From the NCBI GenBank assembly GCA_964035545.1, contig OZ037765.1:29128004-29192003 (forward strand): a stretch of 64,000 nucleotides of DNA, read 5' to 3'. This DNA is from Bugula neritina. Its lineage: Eukaryota; Bryozoa; Gymnolaemata; Cheilostomatida; Bugulidae. The notes under the pieces were generated by a model. It searched no databases, was not told where the DNA came from, and saw nothing but the letters and a program-made list of their open reading frames with translations. Position 1 is the stretch's first letter. Each line of letters opens with the position of its first letter. This document shows positions 51,287 to 63,184 of this stretch, in pieces. The position numbers and the translations under genes were made by a program.

Positions 51287-51813
51287 AGAAAGTAGATTTC
51301 CCAAGGCTGTTTTGATTCTAATTAGTAGCTTATTATCTGTGCACAACTCACAGGTAGCAGTTAGTTTAAAACTTCATTCCATATTTTCAGGTTATAAATG
51401 TAGCTCTGGCTATGACCCGGAGTTTAAACGGTTTTCATAATTTGTACTCTTCCATTTCCTGAACTTTTTTATAAGCATGTAGGATATTGTTTCAAGTTAC
51501 ATTATTTTGTTGAATAATTTTTAAATGTTTTTTAAGCCACATGTTTCACTAAAGTTAATCTGTATAGTTTATATTTCGAAAATGCTGGACATTTCAAATT
51601 CTATTTACTATAGCTCAACCCTCCGATTTAATATAATTTTAGATTTTTCCATAGTTTTACTGTTGTACAAGCAAATATTTATTGTTTTTGAGCTATTAAA
51701 TTTTAAAATTATAATAGTAAATCTAGCAGTGTTGACAAATCAATATTTTTAAAACAACCAAATTATTTATTGTATATATTAAAATTTTATTAGTTGATAA
51801 AAACTAAACACAA
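51287..51813. other. Tail-to-tail spacer between LIG4 and HDHD3
   Basis: AT-rich DNA holding the 3' UTRs of both genes. On the minus strand an AATAAA at 51772-51767 lies about 42 bases past the HDHD3 stop. No other feature is seen. Confidence 0.65.
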
Positions 51814-53215
51814 TTATAAAAACTGGAGCACCTGATCAATACTTGAGATTGTTTGACTTTGCTTGCAGCCGTTATGACTATCAGGGGATAGCAATAAAGC
51901 ATTAAGTCCAAGAGATGTGGCAGGCAAGAAGTCATTAGTGTATGAATCACCTATGTGCATAATTTGATCTCTAGGTAACTCTTTACCACCAGCTGCTTCA
52001 ATAGCTTTTAGAAATATCCTTTCATCTGGTTTACAGAAACCTGTTAAGCAAAAATAAAAATATTTGAGTTTAATATTACACATAGCGGGCACATACTATG
52101 TTCATTTGTGTTAGAATAAACTAGAATCACAATTTATTATCTGAAAATCTCAAAATAACTGTTACCAATGACTGCTTACACTAAACATTTTAAAAAGATC
52201 AATCTAAATACACTTTTTCAGGCCAAATTTTGTCTCAGAAAAAAGTCTTTACAATTTTTAAAAAATCACATTTCATAGAAGCTTAGATTAGAGCTCCATA
52301 TTTTGCCAATAAAACATGTAGCTCTAATCTAGCGCTAACAGGTTTTCCACATTACTCCAATTGCTATTTTGAAAAAGGGGACAACTTTTAACACTACAAT
52401 AATAGGTTGCACAATCATGAAAAAGACAAAATCCTCTCACCTTCTTCATTCGAGACAATAATTGCTTTCAATTCTACGGAAGAAAACAGCTCTTGCAAAA
52501 CATTGCGTATTCTTGAATCATTATTGGTTAAAACCCCAACATCTATACCTAAAACATGAAATATTATACTTATTATATACACTTCCAAGACACATAATTT
52601 TTAGAATGCAAATTTAGTAAACAAAATTAAAAAATCATTATTAATCTTTATTCTTCTAAAGCCAACACCATAACAATAAAAAACTACAATACTCACAATC
52701 CTTCCATAAAATAGTCAAACTTACATTCACAAAGCTTTCCAACTGTTTCATTAGCATTAGACATAACTTCATATGCTGCACCTGTTGAAAATCTTTCATA
52801 CAAACTATCACAGAAGTTGTTTGTTTCCTCCTTAGAAGTGTGCAATGTAAAAGGTGCTATTGTCTCCATAGTAACACATTTCCACCAATCACTCGGCTGC
52901 AACACAAACAATTGTGCATATTCAGAGATTTTCTACAATCTGCCGTTCAATGCTTGAAATCCGCAGTTATATTAAAATAATTTAGTTGTTGTTTAAAATA
53001 GAGCTTACAGGCATTTTACCATAACCAAAGTTGGGATATTGTGACCAGTGATTAGAAAACGCCATTTTAAATCTAGAGTTAATGATTTCAGTGTCAGCTA
53101 ATTTGAAATAATTCAATTGCATGTCATTAGCCAGTTGCCTGTATACTCCTCCGACTCCACCTTTGACTTTTATTATAGTGTTTGTGACATCCAGCAAAAC
53201 CAGCTTTGTCGCCAT
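51814..53215 (-). CDS. HDHD3: HDHD3-like haloacid dehalogenase-superfamily hydrolase (4 exons, 237 aa)
   Basis: Exons in transcript order: 53215-53009, 52896-52725, 52548-52441, 52040-51814. Intron phases are 0, 1 and 1, all consistent. HAD motifs in order: motif I LLDVTNT with nucleophile Asp9, a helical cap (WWKCV...), motif II VLTNND (Thr134), motif III CKPDERIF (Lys166), motif IV HIGDSYTND (Asp194, Asp199). The cap and spacing, including QYPNFGYG near residue 60 and the WW pair, follow human HDHD3 (251 aa; SFPNYG, QWW). The position two after the nucleophile, an Asp in most phosphatases of this superfamily, is Thr here; as I recall it, vertebrate HDHD3 also lacks it (DVKDT). The substrate is unknown for the family. 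The region before motif II is two or three residues shorter than in human. Confidence 0.9.
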
Positions 53216-55382
53216 GTCTCAGACTTTACTGTTGAAGATACCAATATTCATCTGCCACTCTGTCTGCTACTCTTTGCTGTGCAGAATTGTTCTCGGATGA
53301 GCTGAAATGATAACCTAGTAAAATGCATTCAACATTTTATTTTTTGACTATAATATCAATATAGGTACCCAAAATGGTTAGTACTTAAAATGACTTTCTG
53401 ATTTTGTACTGTGTTATCTATTATATGATAGTAATCAGCATTAGCCTTTAGTCAAAATATATAAACAGAAGATACACTAAACTTAAACTACTGAAGCTAT
53501 AGCTTTTTAGATTATACAAAAGCATTTATTTAAGTTTGTTGCCTTATAAAATGGGTCAACATTCGCATTTGGGTTTTAGGGAGTGGTTGAAATTTACAAC
53601 TATTTTTAGCATGATCATGATGTTCCATAACATCTGTTTTAAAAACTATTTTAAGTTTTAATCATTTTTTTCGTAATTTGGTTGTTACAAGTAAACTAAT
53701 TATAGTATTTCAATTTGATTTCGTAGATCAGTAAAGCAAAAATTAAGTGAACGTGCCAAGTAAAAATGTATGAAAGCAATAAGTATTATACTTACTTAGT
53801 ATAGAAAATTTTTATTTTGAGCAACATAAAAAAATATTTAACATTTCTTAGTCTGATAAAATTTAATTTATTTATTTATGAGTGTATTATTCTAACTTAT
53901 ATTATGATATTCTAGCCTTTAAATTATAATTATTGCAATAAATCAAAATCAAAATGTAATACTAATATTAACTATAGAATTAAGTATAGAATTAAAGTTG
54001 ACCTCAGAGTCGGTAATTACCGACTCTGAATAATCATAATGATAATAATTAGGTCTTAATCTAATGAATACTTAAACTTAAAGTTAAACTTAAAGTTGAA
54101 CTAAAATTTAAATAAAAATTTAAAGCAATAAGTTTAACTGATTAAGCATACCATAACCAAACCATTACCTCAACCTGTCACTGTCTTGTGGCTATTGACC
54201 ATTTTGGTGGCCCCAGCATAAGAGACACTTCACTTTAATTGAAATTAACATATCAATGATGCAATGTGATTATAATTATTTAATTTGAAGTTGTAGTTTA
54301 ATAGTAACAAAAGCTATAAGTATAAGTACAAGATTAAATACTAATAGTAATACTAATAGCTAGTGCATCTCTAATTTGGTCCCGGAAGTGGATTTGCAAA
54401 ACACACAAAGCATCTTATTTCATTCGCTACACCAAAATGTTGTCACACAGTGCGGGGGAATAACTCTGTGTACAGAGCTAAAACAATTGCAACTGGCAGC
54501 ATTGAGAATAGTACATAACACAGTATAATATTATATACATGCATAATAATAATAAATAATTACATACACGATAAAAGCGTATATAAAATATATTCATGCA
54601 ATAAACATAGCTATTATGACTAATGACAATTATAAATATAAACAAATCATTCAATATTTAATTTGCAAAAGTGTCACCAATGTAGCTTCATAAATTGAAG
54701 GCTCTAAATGCATATATGAAGATCTAGTTTCATGCAAAAAGCAACGGTAGAGTTGCTATTCCAATAAATTGTAGCTTATTTAAGAATTCTTATATTTTGC
54801 ATTATGCAATCATTAACAATCCTTCTCCAAATGCTACACTGGTTATTTAATGAAGCGTAGTTATACATATGCTTTTTGTGCTAGAGGAAAAAACAATGCA
54901 ATTTAACCAGTTGGAAATGGCACTCATAGGTCAAACCAATTTACGCTTTATATAGAAAGTTGTTTTGATTATTAAGCTTGCACACTTCCTATTATTTGTG
55001 TTATATTTTCAGTTGTGCTGTTTTAAAAAAAGTTCTTAACAATACATAGACTATTGTTTTTGATAACCCTTTTTTATTGATATATTCATGTAGATTAAAA
55101 TATTTACACAATAATATTCTAACAATATTGGCTATTCATATTACTCTTTCAAAAAATAAGTTAGCTTAGCCTAAGCACCCATGAGAGCGAAGGCTACTTG
55201 CCTTTGCTAATTTCTCCTCTTTCTCTAAAGAACCAACACTATTGCAGCTTTAAAATACTTTTATTGAACAGCCATAAATAATTTATCACAGACAAAGAAA
55301 CTAACTTTTCAGGTTTATAAGCTATATCAAATATAACCTATGGGTTCCTATATTCATAACACAATTTTGTTGAAGAAAACAT
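53216..55382. other. Intergenic region between HDHD3 and DRC10
   Basis: AT-rich, without supportable exons. It holds the 26-bp palindrome at 54004-54029 and, on the minus strand, a candidate poly(A) signal for DRC10 (AATAAA at 55265-55260). Confidence 0.6.
54004..54029. repeat. Perfect 26-bp palindrome with no loop
   Basis: The half-site TCAGAGTCGGTAA (54004-54016) is followed at once by its exact reverse complement (54017-54029). It is GC-richer than its surroundings, which are very AT-rich. Confidence 0.95.
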
Positions 55383-58308
55383 TTATTTTTTCGATTTTTT
55401 ATTTCCTTTGCCTTTTTTCTTCTTGTTTTTCTGTTTAGTTTTAAGTTTGATAGAAGTCCTAACTTTATAAGCTCTCCACAAAGCCTGTATGATCACGACA
55501 GCATGCGTTTGACGCTGCCACAATCTGTTCTTCTCTTCAGCTTGCTGTCGCTCCTGCAGTTTCAACTTCATTATTTCTTTGTACTCGCTCTGCAATTTCA
55601 CAGAAGTAATTAGCTTAACACTAACACATTAGACTCTACCATAAATAGCTTAATTTGAAGTAGATATGTATATTTTCACATCTCAATGAGACATAAACTC
55701 AAAAATCAAATACTAGCAGGTATCATAACATACTGTGAACTTAAATGAATTTTGTATATCCTATATCATATTAGCAAATTTGACTATTTTACACAATTTG
55801 CGTACTTATTTCTATGGCACTAAATCACAATAGAACTGTATCTCAGCATGGTTCTTACATATAAGTATTGATTATCATAATTTCAGATTATAATTTGCAT
55901 GGAAAGATAACTTCTGCAACAATTATTTACAAAAATTTTCTTATAAGGCTATATGATTGCTTTTGGTAACAATGAGTGTGAGGCAACCATGTAAATGTGA
56001 CAGAGTAATATTACTAAGCTTGAATATAATTCAGATTTATTATTACATAGAAGACAACTGCTAAACATGTAGTAGGAGAAGCTCTAGAGTTACTAGTAGA
56101 TATACACTCTGTTTTACCTCCAGGGTGTTGAATCTCTGCTCCAGCTCAGTCAGCTGTGCTTTCTCTTCCTGGTATGCAGCATCAATTTCTTCATACTCTT
56201 TCTGCTTCTCAGTCATCTCCACATCAAACTTCTGAATCCAATTTTCTATCTCGCACTCAATTTTATACTTTTTCTGCAAAAGTGCAAGTGTGCCTGTGTG
56301 TGTGTGTTTGTGTGTGTGATATGTGTGCATATATGTGTACACGTGTGAGTGTGTCTGTGTGTGTCTAAACGTGAGTGGCATGTGTTTCGAACAACAAATA
56401 CAAACTCCAACTACAATGAAGCTCCACAATATTCAGCAAGAGCACTTGTTAGAGTTATTACTAAAACATCTATATAAGCTATCTCACCCTACAGTATTCA
56501 CGACCAACTCAAGTTATATTCTACAAAATCCTGTCTACCATTCTCAAAAGGCGCTCTTCTTCTCTGTGCTCAATCACATCATTATCCAGAATATAAGAAA
56601 GACTTTTCAGCTCGGTTTGCATTCTGTCCTTTCTAACTTGACTTGCTTTGTTATCAGCATGCTTTTGCTTGTCGGCTTCATTATTCACTCTTTTTATATC
56701 TTCATCAGTTGTCTTTTCCAACATTTGAAGATTCATCTGCAAATTATCACCAATGACTATGAAATAGTTCATTATGATAGGAATTGAATGCAAATTGTAA
56801 GTTTAAAACGATTTCATGGTAAAATACTCCATTAAAATTATTCATTGTTTTAATACAGATGACTCACTCATGTTACAACTTATTAAACAGTTTCAGCTTT
56901 TGCAACATTTCATTAGCCACCAAAAGACTGACATTGACAAAGATTATACTAATTTCTAGGTTTAATGACACTATCGCAACCAACATGAAAGTTTTTTCTT
57001 CAAAATGATGTTGTGCACTTGTTTAAATTTTCAAGATGTAATTGCTTCCCCTGTCAAGCACGCAGCCTCTTACACCATCATTTTCATTTGAAATTGCACC
57101 TTATTGCAAATTTTACACCTGCTTCACACGTAGGAGAAAAAGAACAAGAGCAGACAATTACCAATTTCAGAATGTTGAACAGGTAAACCTTATCAAAAGA
57201 AAACTTACTTGTAGATGATGAATGGTATCATTTCTTGCTTTAACTTCTTTATCTCGTTCTGCTATGCCTTTTTGCAACTGTGCTTCCAATTGGTCGATTT
57301 CACTTTGGTTTATCTTCTGTTGAGCAGCAATCTAAACAGGTTTAGTAGTTTGAGACCAACAGCTGATTATGAAGAAAATTCAGCACCCCCCCCCCCCCAC
57401 TATAATGCAGTTTGACTTTAAAAAGTGTCCTTTGTATTAGGTTAAACAAGTTCCGTCTCATCAGTGCAGTAGAAATAATGCATACAGTTACTCACCTGAG
57501 ACAGGTAAACCAGCTTATCATTTTGTTCAGTTGGGGGAACCAGTAATCGCTGCAAGATCAATTCTTTTAAATCAGTCAAGCAATGCATGAAAAAAGCTCC
57601 TTCCCGGGTCCTGCCTTGGCTGCACTCGGCTATCAATCTCACCATTGTCTCCTCCCGGCTTCTAAACTCTCTTAGAATGTTTCGCACACTGAACTCCAAG
57701 TCTATTTTAAGTTTATTAAGCTCAAGCACAGTCTGAGTGACACGAAGTTTAGAATAATCACTGTGAAAGTTTGAATCAACTACACTAGACCTTACACTGC
57801 CATAACCCGGCAATACCATTGTATCCAACTGATCCTTTACTCGATCTAGGATAAAGGGGTTCAGCAGACTTTCATCAACTCTGGATGACCGCCGAGTGTT
57901 GACAGATGAAGACACTGCTGAAGCTGCTTCACTTTGTATAGGTGACAAATCAAGATAAACCTGTTCTACAGAATGAAAGTGGCTCAAACGCTCAGCATGT
58001 GTTCGGAGAAGTTCTGCAAGATCCGGACCAAGTAGTGTCTCAAACTTCGTGAGGTCTTTCATAACATACCGCAAAATTATAATTAAACTGCACTTGAGTT
58101 TAGCTTCATCTAATACGCCTATGATTCTTTGTGCTTCTAGTGAGTGCAACTTTTTTTGACATGGCTCTAGAACCTTTAGTGGATTTAACTTTAGCTTGGG
58201 ATTAAACTTTTTGGCAGACTTGGCAGTTAACTTACTGAAAAAATCATTTTGATTATCCATAACCAAAAAGCTTTTATTTCTCTCAAGAGTGGGTAACTTC
58301 AAACTCAT
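55383..58308 (-). CDS. IQCD: Dynein regulatory complex subunit 10 / IQ motif-containing D (5 exons, 498 aa)
   Basis: Exons in transcript order: 58308-57496, 57331-57209, 56736-56539, 56273-56118, 55589-55383; every intron is phase 0. The N-terminal 270 residues are helical ([49 protein letters not shown]). Residues about 272-430 are a long coiled coil with the family block [20 protein letters not shown]. An IQ motif ([14 protein letters not shown], about 461-474) precedes a lysine-rich KKKKGKG tail. These blocks and their order match human IQCD/DRC10 (449 aa). DRC10 is a subunit of the nexin-dynein regulatory complex in axonemes of motile cilia and sperm, where the IQ motif may bind calmodulin-like proteins. 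The N-terminal half is longer than in human, with a serine-rich insert ([15 protein letters not shown]). The donor of exon 3 (ATG then GTAGAC) is weak. Confidence 0.93.
56286..56365. repeat. (TG/CA)n-rich tract before a DRC10 acceptor
   Basis: Imperfect TG repeat on the plus strand, therefore CA-rich in the DRC10 pre-mRNA, beginning about 12 bases upstream of the acceptor of exon 4 (56273). Confidence 0.85.
57386..57398. repeat. Run of 13 C
   Basis: Homopolymer in DRC10 intron 1; on the transcript it is a G tract about 55 bases before the acceptor of exon 2. Confidence 0.85.
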
Positions 58309-59228
58309 TTTGACTTCGTAAACAAATCGTCGGTTAAGTTTGGTTCTCCTTCCTTTAATTAAGCAAACAGCAATGTGCTATTTAACAAACTTCCTTTTAA
58401 TATTAATCATTTGCACACTATCAAAATTATTGAATAGGCAAATTTGTTTTTTTTAATTTCCAATATTTTGACATGATGAAATACTTAATGAATTACATAA
58501 TGTAAACACAAAGTGTACTGTACTAGCATTCAAATAGTTATTGATAACAATCAGAATTGTAATACTATTCAACAACAAACGATAATATCTTTGAAATGAT
58601 ATGATATTCTAGTATTAAGTAAATTGAAACAACTGGCAACAACAATGCTTTAGAATAATATTATTGTTATTTCAAATTTATAACACAATATAAAATGTAA
58701 ATTTGTCTACATGTATATAGAAATTATTAAATAGATATAAATATGTATATACTTAAAAGAAATATCTTTATAATCTAACAGGACGAAATTACTTTTAGGC
58801 ACTTTTAGGTGCATAGAATAAACATCCACATATATCATAAATACTATAAAATGTAGCTCAATTTTAAATCCCTGAATGAAGCTTAGGCTACACAGGGTCT
58901 ATATTAACTATAAATATAAAATGAATATCAAAAACAATACATTTGTACTGATATAAAAATAAAAGTCATAGGGTAACCACAGAAAACACTGCTATCCCTA
59001 AGTAAACAATTATTGCCATATTCTGATCTAGCTGAATTCTCAATTTAACTGGTTCTAAAAGAACTATAATAAATACTGATTTTAATTCTGTATCAACAGA
59101 TTTGAGTCTTTTAGGTCACAATAATAGTGAAGGCTGAGCCACTTCCCTATCAGAATATTAGGTTCACAGACTACAGGTAGACTATGTATGATGAGTTAGC
59201 ATTGGAAGAGTTACCTGCGAACAGGTAG
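58309..59228. other. Intergenic region between DRC10 and LHPP
   Basis: A 0.9-kb AT-rich spacer between the DRC10 start and the LHPP stop, both on the minus strand. No exon, repeat or RNA gene is recognised. Confidence 0.6.
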
Positions 59229-62200
59229 TTAGTTGTTTGAGAGTAGCAATTCGACAGCTTCAGCTAAGTTGTCAACATATCCATCAGGTGTTATTTCAGA
59301 ATGAGGCTCATCGCAGACGGCCCTGATGGAAAGAGCAACATTGCATAGTAGGAGTATGTAACTGCTTACAAGTTTCTATTGTTTTCATGCAATATTCTAT
59401 ATAAACTTTATTTTATAAGTTGGCTTGATTAGGAAGCTGCTAGCTAATTCAAATTGCGTGATTGGCTTGACAGTTTGTCTAGACAATGTAATGACTTATT
59501 TTATCTATTGATTTAAATTCTGCCTAGCTCTGGCCACACAATTTATTGAAAAAATTAAAAATATAATATATTTTTAATTTAATTTAATAGGTATATATTA
59601 TATGCCTATTGTACTGTCTGCACACAATATGATCACCTAACATTAATTCAACATTTGAAGAAATAAAACAAAAATCTGGTCATAGTATACCGTAACTATA
59701 AATGGCAAAATACAACTACACCCATAAACAGATATGAATAATTTATTACTTTTTAACTTTCAAGTGCATTCATTAAATAAAGCCTAATGCTTGTTTATAA
59801 ATGCAGGTATGTTTAAATTTACCTGTATTTGCCAGTCCTAACTTGTACCCCCTTCATACCGAGAGCCTGGGCACCCCCTACATCGCTGATAATATCATCT
59901 CCTATCATGACACACTACAGGAAAAACACACCAGAACCAGTAAAAATCAGCAACTTATATAATCAGATAAAAATTAAATTTTAAAAAATTTCTGATCCTT
60001 GAGCTTTGAAATTGTATAACAAATTAATATTAAAGGGGGAGGGAGAGAGATGGAGAGGGAAAGAGGGGGGGGAGCAGGAACGTAAAGGAGCAAGGAAAGA
60101 AAGATGGGAACTATAACACGGAGAATAAGTTTAGCATAACACCTACATCCTGTATGTTGACTCCAAGAAGCCGAACTGCTTGATCATAAAATAGTTTGTT
60201 TGGCTTCCCACAGACAATCATCTTGCAGTCACACGCGAACTAAAACATAATTTACAAATAGAAAAAGAAGCATAAAGATGTTCTAAAATTAAAAATATAT
60301 AATAATAATAATAATAATAAAACAGATGGGGGTTCAGAGTTAAAATCTTACCTCCAAAGCTTTAGCATAAGCACCAACATCTAATACTAGATCATTGCCT
60401 TCCTTGTAGTATTTCCTAAAAATAGCAATACTACCATATCATCATAAGTTATACACCAAACAAAGTTGTAGCTACTTTTCAAATCCTCAAAATCAGTAAA
60501 ACCTGATGAAACTACATTACTCCTGCTTGGCCAACCAAACCAGCAATGATTGCAATCTAATATTAACAGCTATGGCAAACAATAATAAGTATTTAGAGAG
60601 GTGACTGTTGAAGACAAATTCAACCTTAATTCTGCTGGAATATCTTTTATTCTGTTTCTGACCAACAATAAACAATCAAATCCAATTGTATTAATGATGA
60701 ATGAGCTTTTATCACTAATTTCTGTTTTCTCTATAATTAAGCAAAAAATAATCTTATAATTGCAACTTTTAGGTGAGCAATGTATTTTCATATTATTTGG
60801 CTTCTAAACTTAACAATGTTCAGTTTGCTATATTTCCGATATATTTAATGACATACGTAATGAAAATAACTACAAAAACCAATGGCTTGCACATTTTATT
60901 GTACCTATGTAAAAGTGTATTCAAATGAATAATTTTTCTAAAAGAAAGAAACTATTTTCATCGTATTATAGAAAACTCAATAAAAATATTTCTTAGAATA
61001 AATTTGCTGAGTAGATTGTTACATTGCTCCATAATATAGTTTGTAGCCTGTGAACTATTTCTTTACAACTCACCCTCCCCCCATAGAGTACAACTTCCTG
61101 TCCTTGGGACTCATACTAAGTAAAGTATTGAACGCAGCATTCATTGCAGAATACGTGAAATGGGTATTGCAATCCCCCATAACCACACAGTTTGGATTCT
61201 CAGTAGATATGGAAGCAAATTCAGGAAGTACATCTGTAAATGACACAGAAAGAGAAAATAAAAAGCAAGAAACAATTTTTGTATCTTTCTTACCAAACTG
61301 TTTAGTATCATATAAAAAAATATCCAAGAAAACACGCAACACAATAAGTAGTTTACCTGGTGCTTCAAGAAGTCTATTAAAGAGGTCTTGTTGAATTATT
61401 ACTAACAGGCTTGTAATGTATAAAAAGGTTAATAGGAAATCAATAACCTAATATAAATACATGAAGCACATTGACATGATCCAAGGGGTCACAATGTATT
61501 TGGTATACTTACACAAAACTCACTAACTCTGTGAGAACCCCTAATAGAAAAGGTTTTAAGCAGCTAAGGACTTGTTTTTATGTTGTGGCAAAGGAGTAAC
61601 TATGATTGAATGTCCTTCCTAACATCACCAATAGCTCTATTGGGAATCAAACCACTGACCCTGTGCTTACTAAGTCGGTGCTTTAACCCCAAACCACGGC
61701 TGCTCCATCACTCATACCATAAAATATCTCAACAGTAGGTGGGTTTCCAGTTTGAATGATTCTAGTAAGAAATGGGTGCTGGTTAAAGGTTTAAACTGAC
61801 ATTGAAGCTGCCTGCCATCATGTAAATTTTCACCTGGTAATAAATCAGGAAACTTTCACCTCACCTGGATGAACCAGTAGGTGTGGACGCAGATTCTCCT
61901 GCTTTAGTAGCTCAACCATTGCAGGAGCTGGGCAAACTATATCATCAGATGTTATATTAAATCCGTGCTTGGTAAGTTTTGCAGCGAAATTATCTCTTGT
62001 TTCTGTAGACTCATTCGAGCAGAGTTTAAAAGGAATATGGCTGGCTTTCAATCTAGAATTTTTGTTAATTTAAACAAAATACACTACACATTGAAATAGC
62101 AACTTAGATAAGACGGAAAAGTTAGCTATACTATACAGTAACTTTGCAAAATATGTAACGCTCAAATTATTAGCCCAAAGTAAATAGAATTTAAAGATTA

Positions 62201-62410
62201 CCATTAAAATAGTTATTTATGTCAGTAGACCTAATTATCAACTTTTAATTTTTAAAAGTTTTAATTAATTAATAATATTGCTGCAAATATTTTTTACCTT
62301 TGTATAGCATCAATAGAACCTTCAATCGCTGCACCACCAGTTGGGCCACTGTTGTACAAAACTCCAGTAACATCTAGCAGTACCCCTTTCACACCTTCAT
62401 ACCATGACAT
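59229..62410 (-). CDS. LHPP: LHPP, phospholysine/phosphohistidine inorganic pyrophosphate phosphatase (7 exons, 267 aa)
   Basis: Exons in transcript order: 62410-62298, 62052-61865, 61233-61074, 60415-60352, 60239-60147, 59914-59823, 59322-59229. All phases agree and the length matches human LHPP (270). HAD motifs: motif I GVLLDVTGVLY with nucleophile Asp13, motif II LCSNES (Ser50), motif III VCGKPNKLF (Lys187), motif IV VMIGDDIISDVGGAQ (Asp212, Asp217). Other family blocks are NPNCVVM, KYYKEGNDL, GVQVRTGKYR and DGYVDNLAEAVELLL, the last almost identical to vertebrates. Known members hydrolyse phosphohistidine, phospholysine and pyrophosphate in the cytosol, and human LHPP has been described as a histidine phosphatase. 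The active site appears complete. Intron 2 contains a SINE and intron 5 a purine tract. Confidence 0.96.
60032..60115 (+). repeat. Purine-rich tract
   Basis: G/A-rich on the plus strand with an eight-base G run near 60065, in LHPP intron 5; a polypyrimidine stretch in the pre-mRNA, with potential for triplex DNA. Confidence 0.75.
60300..60320. repeat. (AAT)n microsatellite
   Basis: About seven AAT units in LHPP intron 4. Confidence 0.85.
61510..61706 (-). mobile_element. tRNA-derived SINE, copy 1
   Basis: On the minus strand, from 61706, the sequence begins GAGCAGCCGTGGTTTGG and carries a good RNA polymerase III B box (GGTTTGATTCC, 10 of 11 to the consensus), followed by a body shared with the copy at 62486 (ATTGGTGATGT, then ATCATAGTTACTCCT, then GGTTCTCACA). 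It lies in LHPP intron 2 in the same direction as the gene. I could not define a clear target-site duplication, so the ends are approximate. Confidence 0.75.
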
Positions 62411-62485
62411 GATTGGTTTGTTTTCAGTTCTAAAAAAATAGATTTTCATGCAAATATAATATTTTCGAACAATAAACCTAATTGA

Positions 62486-62720
62486 GTAGTCGTGGATTAG
62501 TGGCTAGAGCGATGACCTAGTGTGACTCAGGCCTGTGAGTCTAGACTCTAGAATATTGGTGATGTCAAGAAGAGCATAATATGATCATAATTGCTCCTGT
62601 GCTTTGCAAAAGCCCTTAAACCATGTCAGCATGTTAAAAGGCACAGTCGATAATCCACTTATAAACCCTTGTAACCAGAGGTTCTCACAAAAATGAGTGC
62701 TCTAAACTAACATGAAACAG
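62486..62720 (+). mobile_element. tRNA-derived SINE, copy 2, with target-site duplication
   Basis: Begins GTAGTCGTGGATTAGTGGC; TGGATTAGTGG fits the A box of RNA polymerase III at 10 of 11 positions. The body matches copy 1 at ATTGGTGATGT, ATCATAATTGCTCCT and GGTTCTCACA. It is flanked by a 15-base direct repeat, AATAAACCTAATTGA at 62471-62485 and AATAAACCCAATTGA at 62721-62735, with one difference, as expected from LINE-driven insertion. It sits about 75 bases upstream of the LHPP start in the opposite direction, and about 75 bases left of the LTR element. Confidence 0.85.
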
Positions 62721-62796
62721 AATAAACCCAATTGAATCAAGTAACTTCCAATTGACTTGTGAGTTTTAAAAGCAAATATGTTGAGTATAGATATGG

Positions 62797-63149
62797 TGTA
62801 GTGAGTCATGCAAAGTACAAATACGGGAATCGCCCTCTCTCCGTTCTGGGAATACTAAGGCCCTTATGTAGCAACCAATTAGCAGCACCGGAAGATATGC
62901 TTCCGACTTACGTGACACTTCCCGGGCTATTGACAATTGATCACGTTGTTGTAAGCGGAGGCTTGAAGTAGAAACATGTGTTAGTAGTTGACTGATGTAT
63001 AGGATAATTTGATGTAATGTTTGCTTTGTGTTTTATTGTGGATAATAAATATAATTACTCGACAGCTACCCTAGTAATTGCTAGTAGAATAGCCAACTAA
63101 GTATAGGCAAGTAGATAACTCACGCACAGTAATTGCACAAATTACTACA
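62797..63149 (+). mobile_element. 5' LTR of a Ty3/gypsy-type retrotransposon (353 bp)
   Basis: The LTR starts TGTAGT and ends ACTACA, a perfect six-base inverted pair with the canonical TG...CA ends, and is followed after one base by a primer-binding site and then gag. An AATAAA at 63044-63049 can serve as poly(A) signal. The right LTR and the other target-site copy lie beyond the window, so the ends rest on the inverted termini and the PBS. Confidence 0.8.
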
Positions 63150-63150
63150 G

Positions 63151-63168
63151 TGGTAGCAGCGGTGGGAT
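63151..63168 (+). promoter_or_regulatory. Primer-binding site, probably tRNA-Leu
   Basis: TGGTAGCAGCGGTGGGAT starts one base after the LTR. It is complementary, with one mismatch in 18, to the 3' end (with CCA added) of animal tRNA-Leu(AAG) as I recall that sequence. Confidence 0.7.
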
Positions 63169-63184
63169 CTTGCGTATAGCAGTC

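Noticed and set aside
56061-56787. Long frames over the TG/CA tract at 56286-56365
   Set aside because: They read the repeat or the opposite strand of DRC10 exons 3 and 4.
61485-61740. A functional tRNA gene at the SINE copy
   Set aside because: It has a B box but no full cloverleaf or acceptor stem; the shared non-tRNA body identifies it as a SINE.
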